A stretch of DNA of 64,000 bases from Channallabes apus (lineage: Eukaryota > Chordata > Actinopteri > Siluriformes > Clariidae), in contig CM060112.1 of assembly GCA_030522415.1 (NCBI GenBank), forward strand, positions 12,505,001 to 12,569,000, read 5' to 3'. Shown piece by piece: positions 34,798 to 48,800 of the stretch. A program made the position numbers and the translations under genes. Each line of letters opens with the position of its first letter. Positions within the stretch are counted from its first letter, which is position 1. The notes beneath the pieces were generated by a model. The model was not told where the DNA came from and searched no databases. It worked only from the letters and a program-made list of their open reading frames with translations.

Positions 34798-35834
34798 AAG
34801 GTTTTCTGCAGTAACTATATAACTTGGTGACATTTGAAAGCGTTGGGGCGTAGGGATCGCTGTGTAGTATCGTGTTGGCCTGGTGTGCAATGTATGCCGT
34901 TCCAACACCGCTCAGGTTTTCAGTTTGGGGCTCGAGTCACCCATACTTAGAAATCCTATAACCTAATGAAATTATACTCTAGTAAATTCAATCCCCAAAT
35001 CTTTGTAGGCAGATACCATCTCTGAGAAGTCCCACTGCTGAAAGGAATATGAAAGTGAATCTGTCTTCTTAGAAATAATAATTTCTGGCTGGAAAGGGTC
35101 AGAGGCTTGAGGAGTGACTGAACACTGCCAGGGCATCGCTGCCAGGGCAAAGGATAAACGTTTCTTCAGGAGCCATTGGATCATATGCGAATAAAACAGA
35201 TGTGAAAGATAAATTTGGCATTATGGTGTAATCCGATCATGGTGTGGCCTAGGTCTGTTACAAATGATCGCTGTTAACACAGGAAGGACATGGCCTCTCA
35301 TGTGGTGTTGAACACAATTTGTAAACACCTCAATAAGGCAAGGCATGACGGGCAACTAGCAGTAGCTGAGGTGTAAAGGGTTTCCTGTTAACGTGCTGGA
35401 GTGGTAAAGCTAGGAACTGAAAAGCTGAATATTAGCCTATGAAACATGATTGAATTCTAGGGCTGCTGCGAACCACATGGTAGTGTTTGGCTTATGCCAA
35501 GGAACTGAAGTGGCTGCAGACAAGCCCTTGGAAGCTAGCAATGCTTGGTAATCAGTAGTAAGAATACTCAAGCCAGTGAGTCACTGATGTCAGATCAGGG
35601 CAGGATCCTGAAGCTCTGATACTTACTGGACATGCACGCACAGATTGCACGTCTACATGATTCTTCTTACTTAACTGCCAAAAGGTCTTACTGTAAGCAC
35701 AAGGTCAGACTTATTTATCTTTATTAAGTCATAAAGCATGCCTTGCCTATAATATCATTAGTGTCATGCAATTATCTCTGCCATAAAATTAATTAATTAA
35801 TGATTATAAATATAAATGGTATTCATCACATTCA
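34798..35834. other. Non-coding stretch
   Basis: Unique-looking sequence without a recognisable exon or repeat. Short reverse frames at 34956-35184 overlap each other and have no family features. Confidence 0.4.
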
Positions 35835-35940
35835 CCACATCACTGTTAAATTGTTGAATACGATTTGTAAGAAGATGTTATAAATATTCTATTACAGCAG
35901 CACTGACTGTCCCTCCGGTTGTGGTTTCTAAAGTTTACAT
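35835..35940 (+). repeat. Dispersed repeat family M2, partial copy
   Basis: Has the family's TTGTAAGAAGATGTT and TATTACAGCAGCACTGACTG words; truncated on both sides. Confidence 0.4.
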
Positions 35941-36094
35941 TTCTATAGGAAATGCACTTCATGCAGGGCATACATGATAGAAAAATGTTTTATGAAACTA
36001 ATCATTGACATGAGGAAGTTGCTTTATTTTATGTTTCTTGAAAACATGAAAAGCTGATTTTGTCTTTTGAGCTTTAAGAGAGAGAGAAAAGAAG

Positions 36095-38375
36095 TTGTTA
36101 CATTTAGACTTATGCATTAGGCAGATGCTCTTATCCAGAGGACTTACAAAAGTGCTTAAGTTTCCATCATTGGGTAGACCCTTGCACTGGGTTACTAGGT
36201 CACTAACCAAGTGACCTAGTCAAAGTGCCTTTTGCCAAGTGACCTTAACCAAGTGAAAATTTGATTTGAGTACCATCAGTCAAACACTGTTGGGAAGGGT
36301 TTTTTTGTGGGGGAAGGGAAAGGAGAGATTAACCTAAGTACTGAAGAAACATGTTTTAAGTCGTCATTTAAAGATCCCCAAAGATTCAGCTGTAAGGACA
36401 TCTAGAGGAAGTTCATTCCACCATCTAGGTGCCAGAACAGAAAAGGGTCTAGGTGCAAGTCTTTCTCGAACACTGAGAGATGGTGGGACCAGCTGGGCAG
36501 TGCTGGAAGATTGGAGGGAGCGTGGTGAGAGGTATGTAGCTGCTGGGCCGTTTTTAGCTTTGTAGGCAAGCATAAGAGTTTTGAATTTGATGCGGGCAGC
36601 TACAGTTAAGCCAGTGCAGGGAGCGGAGAAGTGTGGGAGAACTTGTGCCGGCTGAAAACAAGACATGCAGCTGCATTCTGGAGCCGCCACAAAGAACGAA
36701 TGGAGAACAGAGGCAGACTTGCCAGAAATGAGTTGCAGTAGTCCAGTCTTAAAATAACAAGGGACTGAACAAGCACCTGAGTAGGCTGTAAAGAAGGAAA
36801 TGGGTGAATTCTTTTGATGATGTAAAGAAGACATCGACAATTGCGATTAAGGTTAGATGAAAATGACAGTTGATTGTCCAGAGTTACCCCAAGATTGCGG
36901 GCAGTGACTGAAGAAGTGATCTGATTGTAGATCACAAGGTCTTGATGAATCACCAGGGCTGAACAGCAGTTCTGTTTTACTTAGATTGAGCTTCAACTGT
37001 TGACCCGTTATTCAGAATGAGATGTCCGCCAGACATCCGGCTGAGATCTGGGTGGAAACCTGAGTGTCTGCGCGAGGAAAGGAGCGAATAAGTTGTGTGT
37101 CATCTGCATGACAATGGTATGAGAAGCCCGTAGAGGATATGACCTTACCAAGTGACCAATTGTAGAAGGAAAACAGGAGAGGACCAAGTACTGAGCCCTG
37201 TGGGACACCTGTAAAGAGTCTGCGTGGGGCAGATGTAGATCCCCTCCATATCACCTTATACGACCCATATTCTAGGTAGGAAGCAAACCATTGCCATGCT
37301 GTGCAACAGACTCCAAAACTTGCAAGAACAGACAAGGAATTCCCTGGTTCACTGTGTCAAATGCAGCCAAGAGGTCCAGGAGGATGAGGACAGATGACAA
37401 CCCAGTCGATCTAGCAGCATGGAGCCTCTCAGTGACTGACAGAAGCGCAGTCTCTACGGAATGAGCCGCTTTGAATCCAGACTGGTTGGGAACATTGAGG
37501 TTGTTCTGTGAAATATAGAGACATTCTGTTGTAAACGGTCCTTTCAAGAATTTTAGGAAGGAAAGAGAGAAGTGATACTGGGTGATAGTTGCTGACGTCT
37601 GCTTGATCCAGGATGGGAATAACTCTTACCTTCCTGAAAGCAGCAGGAACATGATCAGATGATATGGAATGGTTGATGGTGGTTGTGATGAAGGGAAGGA
37701 TATCTTGTGAGATGGCCTGGAACATTGGGGAATGTATTGGGTCTAATGAACAGGTGGTGGGATTGGAGGATGAGATGATGTGCTGAATCTCATCAGGTGT
37801 CAGGTTGTAAAATCCTGCAAAGGGGAGGGAATGTCCTGAAGTTCTGCTGCAGGCGTTGGTTTGGGAGCAAAGGTCTGGCGGATTGCTGATATTTTTCCAT
37901 TATATAATATGGCGAAGTCATCAGCAATTAGACAGGATGGAGCTGGTGGGTTGAGTAGTGAAGAGAAGATATTGTAGAGTTTGCCAGGATCATGTGCAGA
38001 AGCTTCCAGCTTTTCCCTGTAGAAGGAAGTTTCAGCAGAAGTCATGTCACATGAGAATTTGGAGAGAAGAGCACGATAAGAGACAAGATCTGCAACAATC
38101 TGTGGTTTTCTTCCAACTTCACTCTGCAGTTCTTAATTCTCTTCTATTGTTGCATAGTACCTTGGATAGCCAAGGAGCCGCAAAAGAAGTCTTCATTGGT
38201 TTAGAAGACAGAGGACATAGGAGGTATATGGATGAGCAGAGAGAGAGGAAAGTCTTATGTCTTTGGTGGCAGTCTCTAGTGGTAAAGAGGAAAATGAGTC
38301 TGGAAAGCACAGAGGAAAACAGAGGAAGGGGAGATAGATTGAACGTTTCTGCAGACAAAAGAGAGCTGTAGCTTT
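36095..38375 (-). mobile_element. L2-like LINE, 5'-truncated and decayed
   Basis: Read on the reverse strand, the region upstream of the reverse transcriptase (PWLSKVLCNNRRELRTAE, about 38110-38200) is followed by RT blocks in shifting frames. These are NQSGFKAAHSVETALLSV, LLDLLAAFDTVNQ (first catalytic Asp region), GVPQGSVLGPLLFS and YHCHADDTQL (the ADD active site, near 37100). The thumb/C-terminal end is LPLDVLTAESLGIFK at about 36364-36420. The 3' end near 36100-36145 reads CTCTGGATAAGAGCATCTGC on the reverse strand. The endonuclease domain is missing, and at least four frameshifts or stops make it dead. Confidence 0.8.
36364..38358 (-). pseudogene. LINE reverse transcriptase pseudogene (multiple frames)
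   Basis: Overlapping reverse frames at 38358-38119, 38045-37800, 37725-37429, 37547-37272, 37335-37012, 36953-36606 and 36840-36364 are collinear pieces of one ORF2-type protein. The order and motifs are those of the L2/CR1 group from family knowledge; clade assignment is by motif wording only. It lies in the sequence upstream of the first ZC3H3 exon and is antisense to the gene. Confidence 0.75.
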
Positions 38376-38819
38376 AAATAAGCAAATACTTAACAGCTTT
38401 GGCTGGATAACTTGGAAGTTTTCACAGAAATAAATGGTGCATAATTTTGTCGAAATCATAATCAAGGCTAAAGTTGATACAAAAATGTTAGAGGGGTTTT
38501 TATTTATTTATTTTTGGCAGGGCAGTATCTTAAAATATGAAATATAAAAATACATATGTGTTTAACAGCTATTACACATATAATAGTCATTGAGGAGCAG
38601 GCGGGTATGTGATTAATTTTAATATTCTGTGGGAAAGTTCTTCCATACTGATGCTGTAGTATATGCACATGTTTTTTTAATTGTTTATTTTTATATTTTA
38701 CTTAATTAGTCAGGAAAAACTAAGATTTTTTTTATAATGAGTTCCATTTAGATTAATTTAACTTAATTTTTTTTTGTTGAAGAATTATTATTTTTAACAG
38801 GTTTATATGCATGGTACAC
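38376..38819. other. AT-rich spacer
   Basis: No feature recognised. Confidence 0.5.
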
Positions 38820-39180
38820 ATTTATGAGAGTGAAAACTCACTTTATTTCTCTATACAATCCCCTGCTACACTATCCTATTGTTTTTACGATAAGGTGAAA
38901 GTATCCTCTGTATGCTGTAGCCATGATCGGACCTGCCTGCTTCATATCTGAAACTTTGGCGTCCCAAAAACTCCTTTAATGTCCGAAACATGTGGAAATG
39001 GTTTAGGGTGAGGTCAGGACTGTACAGAGTCTGTGGCAATGTCTTGCAGCCAAATTCCTGTAATGTGCAAGTGGTGATTGTGTGTACAGTTCCCTCAGAC
39101 AAATGTGTCTCTTCCACAAGTTGTGACAAATCGCCACCTCAACTGGAATGATCATTTATAGACATTTTCACAATTTTCAC
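38820..39180 (-). mobile_element. Mariner-like deletion derivative, copy 3
   Basis: The reverse frame 39129-38866 reads SQLVEETHLSEGTVHTI (helix-turn-helix-like) and continues, across a deletion, into LYSPDLTLNHFHMFRTLKEF, the mariner-type C-terminal catalytic block. It shares AATCCCCTGC and GCCTGCTTCA with the other two copies. Terminal repeats are not clear here. Confidence 0.6.
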
Positions 39181-40849
39181 AATTAACCAGATTAGCTTTC
39201 TTAAATGTACATCTTGAGTAATATGAGTTTGAGAATGTGTAATTAAAAATGACGGTCATGAGAATGCCTGCCAGGATGGGGATGTTGACATGTTGACCCA
39301 TCCCAAAGAAGAGGTCTTCCCTTGCTTTACCTATAGTTTTATATAAAGGCATATTATAGACAGACAGACAGAGATTTGGCTGTAGTCAGTAACTGATTTA
39401 CCGGTTATTTTATTCATGTATCTATCAGTTGACATGGGTGGAGATTGCATGTGTTGATTTATATTTGTGTACATATTGGTAAATTGATCAGGTTTCTTGT
39501 GTCCTCCTCACGTGTTCCCCTGTTTCACCTCAACTTTTTCTCAATTTCTCTGCTCACTCATTAGAGAGACAAAGTGTTGTCTGAGACACTAAGAAAAATG
39601 GTAAGCAAAAGTGTGTGTGTATGTGAGTGTCAGTACATGTGCAAGAGCGCAAGAGGAAAAAAGTGGTTTTGTTACTTTGAAACTTTTCAGTCTGTGCTGT
39701 AATAGGGCATGGTGTGTTTATTGCATGTCAGTTCCTTAGCCAAGCTGCTTAACCCGATGATGACGGGCCTTGCTTATAAACCAGGCATCACCTCATTATG
39801 GCGTAGTAAAAGCTTTCGGGGCTGGTGAAATACTATTAAAAGTGTTGAATAGCTTTTAAAGAATTTTTTAAGTTCCTACATAAGTAATTCCATTCTCCCG
39901 CTGACTTGTCTAACATGCTAAATGATACCTGGTAGGAATTAATCTTTGGGGTTTTTAGCATTGGTGTGAAAAGGCAGTGTGCAGGAGCCGCCATGCAGAG
40001 TCCATCTTTTACTCAGCCCGCATGCATGCATGTCACCTCTGCCCAGCCACCCATAAAGCAGCATGATGGATAAATGAAGGGATAAAGAAATAAATAAAAG
40101 CCACACTTATTCTCTCCCTCTGCTTTCTTCTTCCGTCTCCTCTCTGATGGATAGGTGAAAAGATATAATGAATGAGACTTAAAGAGAACGCAGAGGAGAG
40201 AATGGGGGCGGGGGTTGCGAGAGAGACGGAGGAAATGATTTATTAGGCTGATAAAAATTCAGCCTTTGTTATTCCTTCATTTTTACTTGTGCAGCTTATT
40301 AAGGAGCGCACCTGCCAGAGAAGGGAGTTTGTCAGTGGGAATGTTTGAGTCTGCAGTGTATGACTAGGCTGGGGTACTTAATTTTACGGACTTGGAGGCA
40401 CTGACTGTCTTGATCTCTGCTTGTTACTATTAAAACGGTTGGCCATATTTGATCTCGGGTACTTTTCCAGTAAAGCAAATGTTTGCGGTTGCCTGGGAAA
40501 TCCCTTTAGATTTTGCACTATGTATAACACTGAAAACAACAGACTTTGCTAACCTGAAATATTTCTCATTCATGTGTACCAGAAGTGATGTTCAAGTTCA
40601 AGGAAGTCCAAGTTTCCCCTTTTCTTTTTTTTTCCCTTTTTTTTTTTTTTTAAACACCCAAAATTGAAAGGAAGAAAATCTGAAAGATTTTATTTTTGTT
40701 CCACTGAAAGACACTCCACTCACCACTACAGCTATAAATTACCGTTTGCAGGAAAATAAATCGAATTGTTGACAAATGTTGAAGAATTAGAATGGGAAAT
40801 TACTTTGACTAACAGCATCATCTCCTCACCAGAGGTAAACTTAACTTGC
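39181..40849. other. Non-coding region, candidate conserved blocks
   Basis: 39760-39860, 39950-40070 and 40230-40420 are unique sequence of conserved-element texture (TGATTTATTAGGCTGATAAA). There is a GA-rich stretch at 40180-40235 and a T-rich tract near 40620-40652. No exon. Confidence 0.35.
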
Positions 40850-40945
40850 CCTATAAACACAAGTCTCCCACAGTTCAAAGACATGCAGATTAGGTTGATT
40901 GGTGTTCTCAAAGTGTGTGAATGAGCGTGTCCTACCATGGTTGTA
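40850..40945 (+). mobile_element. SINE fragment (body only)
   Basis: CTCCCACAGTTCAAAGACAT, GCAGATTAGGTTGATTGG and GAATGAGCGTGTCCT match the body of the SINE at 60841-61173. Head and tail are missing. Confidence 0.7.
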
Positions 40946-41475
40946 AAAATTTTAATAAATACAATGGTCACTACTGACCTCCCCGGTCTCTAGTTGGACT
41001 ACAGAAGTTCCTAGATGGATTTTTGTATGAATTCCTTTATAATCTTTATATCATTATATCGTATGATTTTTAATGCTTATGTAGTGCTGATGGTGGGTTC
41101 ATAATAATTTATAATAAAAAAGTAAACTTTATTATAAACTGACTAGAAACAACTGATGTTACTGAAATTATGCACTTTCAATGCTTATATAATATAAACA
41201 GTTTCATATATTTATATTTTTCCATCCTTAAGTATTTATTAAATAATTTTAATATAATTTTTTTTATTATAATACAGATATTTTCAGTATAATTAGGCAT
41301 TTGAATAGAGCGTTATTTATAATAGAACACTACTGTAATGTTAGCAATCTGCGAGTAAACCTACGTACTCCACATTCTGTGATGATGATGATGTCATACT
41401 GCTTACAGTAGTTTGGTTTTGTGAAACAGGAGTATTGAATAAATATCTACCTGTGGTCTTTCTGTTCTTCTCCAG
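40946..41475. other. AT-rich intron sequence before a ZC3H3 exon
   Basis: No repeat recognised. Ends in a pyrimidine tract and AG acceptor (CTGTTCTTCTCCAG). Confidence 0.5.
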
Positions 41476-41614
41476 GCCCATTCTCTGTGTCAGTACGGTA
41501 TCAGGCATCTCCAAGGGTAATTAAAACCCGCTACAAGATTGACACCCGCCGGGCACACCTCCAGCACCACAGCGCCGCCCTCTCCTACAGAGTCAAGAAA
41601 GTCCAGTCAGCTAG
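41476..41614 (+). CDS. zc3h3: ZC3H3 internal exon (basic region)
   Basis: Acceptor TTCTTCTCCAG and donor GTAAGG flank a 139-base exon. It enters with two bases and leaves with two bases of split codons. It encodes 45 residues including VIKTRYKIDTRRAH and SYRVKKVQS, a basic stretch like that preceding the zinc fingers of vertebrate ZC3H3. The split AG|A codon joins exactly to the next exon (QSA-R-VLLKSRLR). ZC3H3 (Smicl in Xenopus) is a nuclear partner of the cleavage and polyadenylation machinery and is needed for poly(A) RNA export. The large N-terminal coding exon is not in the window, so the gene is partial here. An alternative acceptor (GTGTCAG) exists within the exon. Confidence 0.8.
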
Positions 41615-42474
41615 GTAAGGTGAACAATTAAAAAAGAAAAAAAAAACCCACACATTTCAGTTTCTTTGTTTTGAACTTGAATCAGATTTGGGGTGTTGTA
41701 TACAGACATGCTTATTGTTCTCCTCTCTCTTTCTGTTCAATCACACCAGCACTACTAACCCATTAATGTTTTCTACAGAATTATATATAATGACTTTTCA
41801 TTCTGCCATAAAAAATAAATGGTGTGTGTCTTTTGTGTGTGTGTGTCCCCTTCAGCCCACGTGTAATCTTAGTCCACCATAACCAATTATAGGCCTGATT
41901 AAAGCCCCCCCCCCCCTGTTGACACACTGCATTTTGAACATATTGTAGGGAAGGGCATAATAAAACATTAACTAACTGGCTGGCGTTAATAACGCTACGA
42001 GATATAAGCAGCTCATCACCACTAATATTATGACGGGATGAAGGTGCTGCTCGTCATGGTAATCTATTACTCAGACCATAAACATGTTGCTATGATACAG
42101 TCCATGCCAGTGTGTAAATATATGACTCTATTCGTTTATTTATTTGAAATGATAGCTTTTAATGGTTGCCGTCTGCTCAGGATGAGTTTGTGACATTATT
42201 TTTGCTCATTGTAAAAGGCTTTCTGTACCTGAGTGGAATCTGTATTTATTTATTTATTTATTTTATGATTCATATTGAGCTAGTGACAGTGAATTCCCTG
42301 TTTCTCACTTTATGTTGAAAGTGAAACATCTGAATGTTGTTGTTTTTTTATATAAGAATAACACCAGTTATATGATGTATAGTTTGACATCCAATTTGAA
42401 AGAAATTATTTTATATTCTTAAAAAAAAAAAGATTTGGTGTTTGAATTGATTTATACTACTGTGATTTTTTATT
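41615..42474. other. Intron with a candidate conserved block
   Basis: 41950-42110 (AAACATTAACTAACTGGCTG, GCGTTAATAACGCTACGAG) is unique and AT/GC-patterned like conserved intronic elements. The rest is AT-rich with a C tract near 41908. Confidence 0.35.
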
Positions 42475-42975
42475 CTCAATCCTGATGGTCAGAAGGATCT
42501 GATTAATTTTCTTTAACAGTAAGGTGAATTCCCATATGGTAATGTTGCACTTATAATGCTACAGACATGATATACTAATGTTGCTTATATGATATCATGT
42601 CTGTGGTAACGACTTGCACAAGGACTTGCATAGCAGTCACAGCACATGGAAAAAAAATAACGTTTAAAATTATTCACATGCTGAAGTTTTTATTTGAGAA
42701 GTTTGTTTAGCATTATTTGGAAGGAGTCTCCAGTATTAGTCTCCAGTATTAGTCTCCAGTATTAGTCTCCAGTATTAGTGCTATAAAAAACAGTCAAGAC
42801 GTAAAGCGGTAAATAATAATTATTTTTTGAAGAAGAAGAAGCATTTTCAGGAGAAAGAACTTTGAGGTTTTTGGTAACATGACAAGTTATACTGTTTGTC
42901 TTGTTAGCTACAATTTATTAAAGGAAATTTCCCAGCTGTTTTCATACTACCCTGTCGATCGTATTGTCGAGGAAT
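42475..42975 (+). repeat. Dispersed repeat family M2, longest copy
   Basis: Starts TGATGGTCAGAAGGATCTGA and continues through TTTAGCATTATTTGGAAGGA to CTTGTTAGCTACAATTTATT. It includes the 13-bp tandem repeat at 42725-42776. No coding capacity or clear termini. Confidence 0.5.
42725..42776 (+). repeat. 13-bp tandem repeat, four perfect units
   Basis: AGTCTCCAGTATT repeated four times. The single unit is part of repeat family M2, so this is a local expansion. Confidence 0.95.
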
Positions 42976-45012
<2,037 letters not shown>

Positions 45013-45460
45013 ACAATACTGTGTAAAAGTCTTACAGTATATTTCCTCATTTCATCCCAGACTTCTTATATGTTTAATGTAATCTTGAGGAATAGTTCTC
45101 TAGGGTTCCTTGAAGACTTTTTTGACTCTCATTTTCTGAACAGTTTCAGAGGAATGTTTTTTGACCTATGAATTATGCATCTAACTTAAGATGATATCCA
45201 GTGAGAAACAGGTGCAGATGATGACAGATTATTAGGTAATTAGTAAACTGGTGATGCAGAATGCTGAGTGGTTGGAACAGACGAGAAGGGAAATGAGGTT
45301 GCTGCAGAGGTTGTTTCATAAGCAACCAATTTTTTAATTGTATCCTTAGGCACTTTTTAGCCTGTCTCAATAAAACTTTTAATCCCCATATCTTTAATCA
45401 TTTAATTAAAGTTAACATGAGAAATGAGGGGTGGCTCAAGACTTTTGCACAGTACTGGTT
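45013..45460 (+). repeat. MITE-like family M1, copy with both ends
   Basis: The left end ACAATACTGTGTAAAAGTCT and right end GACTTTTGCACAGTACTG are inverted repeats at a TA-rich site, as in Tc1-type miniature elements. The interior is shared with 27755-28080 and, inverted, 50595-51090. Length is about 445 bp, with no transposase sequence. Confidence 0.7.
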
Positions 45461-45726
45461 ATCTGCACTAAAAAAAAAAAGAGAGATAAGGTGTTTACTC
45501 ATAACACACTCATAAACGAAGCCAAAATATCTGTTGATGGGCCGGTCAATAAGCAAAATTTTTTTACAGATGTTTTGCTAATTTTTCAGTCAGCTTTTTC
45601 ATTCTCTGGGCACAATTTTTAAGAGCTAAGTATAAGGCTAGGTCAGCAGTAATAATACAGGATAGCAGGATAACTGCTAACAGCTTACCTAGCCTTCTTT
45701 TGTGTGAATGTGTAAGTGTTAATTCA
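45461..45726. other. Intron spacer
   Basis: Unassigned AT-rich sequence. Confidence 0.5.
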
Positions 45727-45830
45727 AGTAGTCAAGTCAAGTAGGCTTTTATTGTCATTCCAACCATATACAGTTCAGAAAACAGTGAAACAAAGCAACG
45801 TTCCTCCAGGACCAAGGTGCTACATATACG
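45727..45830 (-). mobile_element. Non-LTR retrotransposon 3' tail
   Basis: GTAGTCAAGTCAAGTAGGCT then TTTATTGTCATTCCAACC and GTTCCTCCAGGACCAAGGTG form the inverse of the insert at 57904-58032. It ends in a (TTGAC)-type microrepeat. Confidence 0.7.
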
Positions 45831-48800
45831 TGCAACAACATCATTAGTAAAGAGGAACCTTAGCATATGGATTTTATTCGTTCTGAAGGCAAGTACATAA
45901 TGTAAATTCGCATTGCGATATGAATTTTCCCCCTAAGAAGTAATGGAAAAGCAGGTAATCTTTTCCAGCTAACCAAAAATATATTACAACGATTTTACAA
46001 AAACTTTACGTAGCTTGTGAACACATGCTGAAGGCAATGTTGGTATTGTGGGTTGACTCTTTCGAAACAGCTTTCGCTGACTGGCAAAAAAATTTTTAAA
46101 TCTTACAATTTGTAAACTTGCTTTGCTTGGGCTTTCCACTGTGGCAAACAAATGCTTCATATGACAGGCAACTTTTTCTAAGGGAGGGCATTCGTATGCC
46201 ACGGTTCCACTGTAATCTTCAATTTTAACTTATTTAGCAATAATGTTTAAAAGTTTGAACATTACTGATATGGAGTTAATTTTGTTTATTTGTTTCTTAA
46301 GAGCTGAAGTTAGCTGTTACCCACTTCAGCTCGCGGTTGTGTTTTTTAATATTATTTTATTTTTATATCATTAAACACCAAGTATGAACACAGATTTAAC
46401 TGTGTTCTTTGTAAATGAACACAGTTAAATCTACGTACAATTGATCATTTGCTACAGAGAATTATTCCCATATTATGATCAAATGTGATTGGGAAAAGTT
46501 TAAAAATAGGTGGGAAATGGCTAAAACGTGCAGTGAACAAATTGGATAAAAAAGGGGGATTTTGTATCCCCATCCATTTTTGGTCTCTTGACTTTTGGGT
46601 GTTTTGGGGCAGTTCATTTCAAGAATTATGGGTTGTGTGACAATCTGTACTGAATACGTTTTCTGTAGTTGAAGTGGTAAAGGCAGAATCAGGAAATTAT
46701 TATTTTTTGTCCATTGTACTAGTGCAAATAATTACTGATAAACGGCAGCAAAGAATTATTTCAAACTGCACTTCCATTTAACAGCCATACACAGGCTATA
46801 AATTACATTTCCAGCTTTTTTTTTTTTTTAAGGTTGACCTGTTTAAAATAGAATAAATCTGTGTAATAAGTGTTAAAATAATAAATATATTCATTATATG
46901 ACAATTTAAAGCCATAACAGTTCTTAAAATACAGTCTTGTGGATGATGTGGATACAGAGTGATTAGTGTACACTAAGGCGCCCGTCACACTGTGATGAAG
47001 ACCATGAAGTTCCCACAGCATCCGAAAAATATCAAAATGGAAAAATAAGTTCATAATACTTCCTAACCACGCCCCTGTCAGGTTCACAATGTGTCTATTA
47101 TGTTGTCACTAATTTCATATCCTGCACATATCCATGTGTCCAATGAAATCAGAGTTATTACAGCATCCGATCAGATCGCACCACGCTCTTGCCAGGTGCT
47201 TCTCACACTCTTGCCACATTGACATTGTTTCCAGCAGGTTGTAAATACCACGACACATACTGTTTTTCACCATGAAGTGATCGTGTGAGGATCCAGTATT
47301 TATACTAAATTCTCTGAACGATGAGCTGATAATTTGCTGAATGCGTGCCATAAATGTGGAAAGCACCAGAAGAACATAACATTAAGTTAACACGGTCTTC
47401 TACAAGACATTGACCTACATAGCACAAGCCTAATGAAGTCCTTGTGAGAATTACATTAATGTAGCAGCAACGATGATAAGTCAGTCATAGTGCCATCCAA
47501 GCTTTCCCGTCTTTTCCATACTTGTAGCACGTTGAAGTCACTAAGAAGTGCTAGTTGCATCGTTACTTGGTCAATGCCGTCATTATATGTTCTTATTAAG
47601 TTCTTCCTGCGTCTTGCTTCGATCATGTCGTCACAAGACTTTTCTTTCTTTCTTTTCTATGTCCAAAAAAGCATGGCAGCTTCACCTCAAAGGAAATACT
47701 ACAAATCCTTACGGGTTTCTACTGCATTCCTGTCTAGTTCTACAATTTCTTATTGCATTGAATATTGTGGTAATGTGGCTCAGTGTGGAAGGGCTAATAT
47801 TTTCCTGGATCTCATTTATCTTTGATTATGGTGCACTTTTGCCATGACATTGTTTGACAAACATCACAATCTTAATCTTTTATCCATAGTTGCTTATGAT
47901 CCTAAGGCATCTTGATTATCATTGAGCATCTTTTCCATAAACATGGGATATGTTTCTTAAAGAAATGAGAATTACATCAGTGAGGGTTAAAATAACTGTT
48001 GCCTGTTGAAACATTAATAACTACGGTAATTGTATAGTTAAAGCCTCTTATGTATTTGTTTAATTCAAAGGTGACTTTTTGTTTTATGAGACAGACAGTA
48101 CAAAGCATGTGTCCGGCAATAGATCAGTTCTTATTGTGTAATTCTGGTTTTCCTCAGTTTAAGGATGCTGTGTCTTAGTTTTAGTTTTTCTTAGGTAGAT
48201 TTTGACCACTGTATAAAAAGAAGTGCACAATCCCTCCATGACATCAGTTTTCTGAAGAGCGGTTTTGAGGCTCAAATGTGGGAGCGCTGGTTGTTGCAGT
48301 CTTGCCAAGAGCCCCAGGCAAATCGGTCGAACAAATGGAGGCTTACTTTCAGTTGAAATATGCCTACTTTACCTCAGTTACCAAAAGCCTGCTAGATTAG
48401 CTTTAGCTTAACTAAAATACTAAGGTGGCTAACATTAATTCATATCCTTACATTACTTTACATTTAATTGAACTCCGTTGTTCATGTTGTCCTGTGTCAA
48501 CTCGTAGATTTTTTTGTGGTAAGGTAAACTAGAATGATTCAAGTTAGCTAGTTTGCTAAAGTGACAGACAGCTATCTGTTTAACTAGCTGTCACTCAAAT
48601 CGGCCAGGACAGTAATTATGTGGGAGCCCCCTAGTGACAGGGAGGAATTGTACATGACTAAATTAGGGAGAAAATCTGGAAAAAAATAATACCAAAAAAA
48701 TTTATGAATAAATAAATTAAAAAAATCCAAACTGATGAGTTACATAAAATTTCACCCCCAGACAACTGTCAGAAATGGGAAATCTAGCTATGGAGTTCAA

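Noticed and set aside
37958..38371. 137-codon + strand frame
   Set aside because: Antisense to the LINE; no domain seen.
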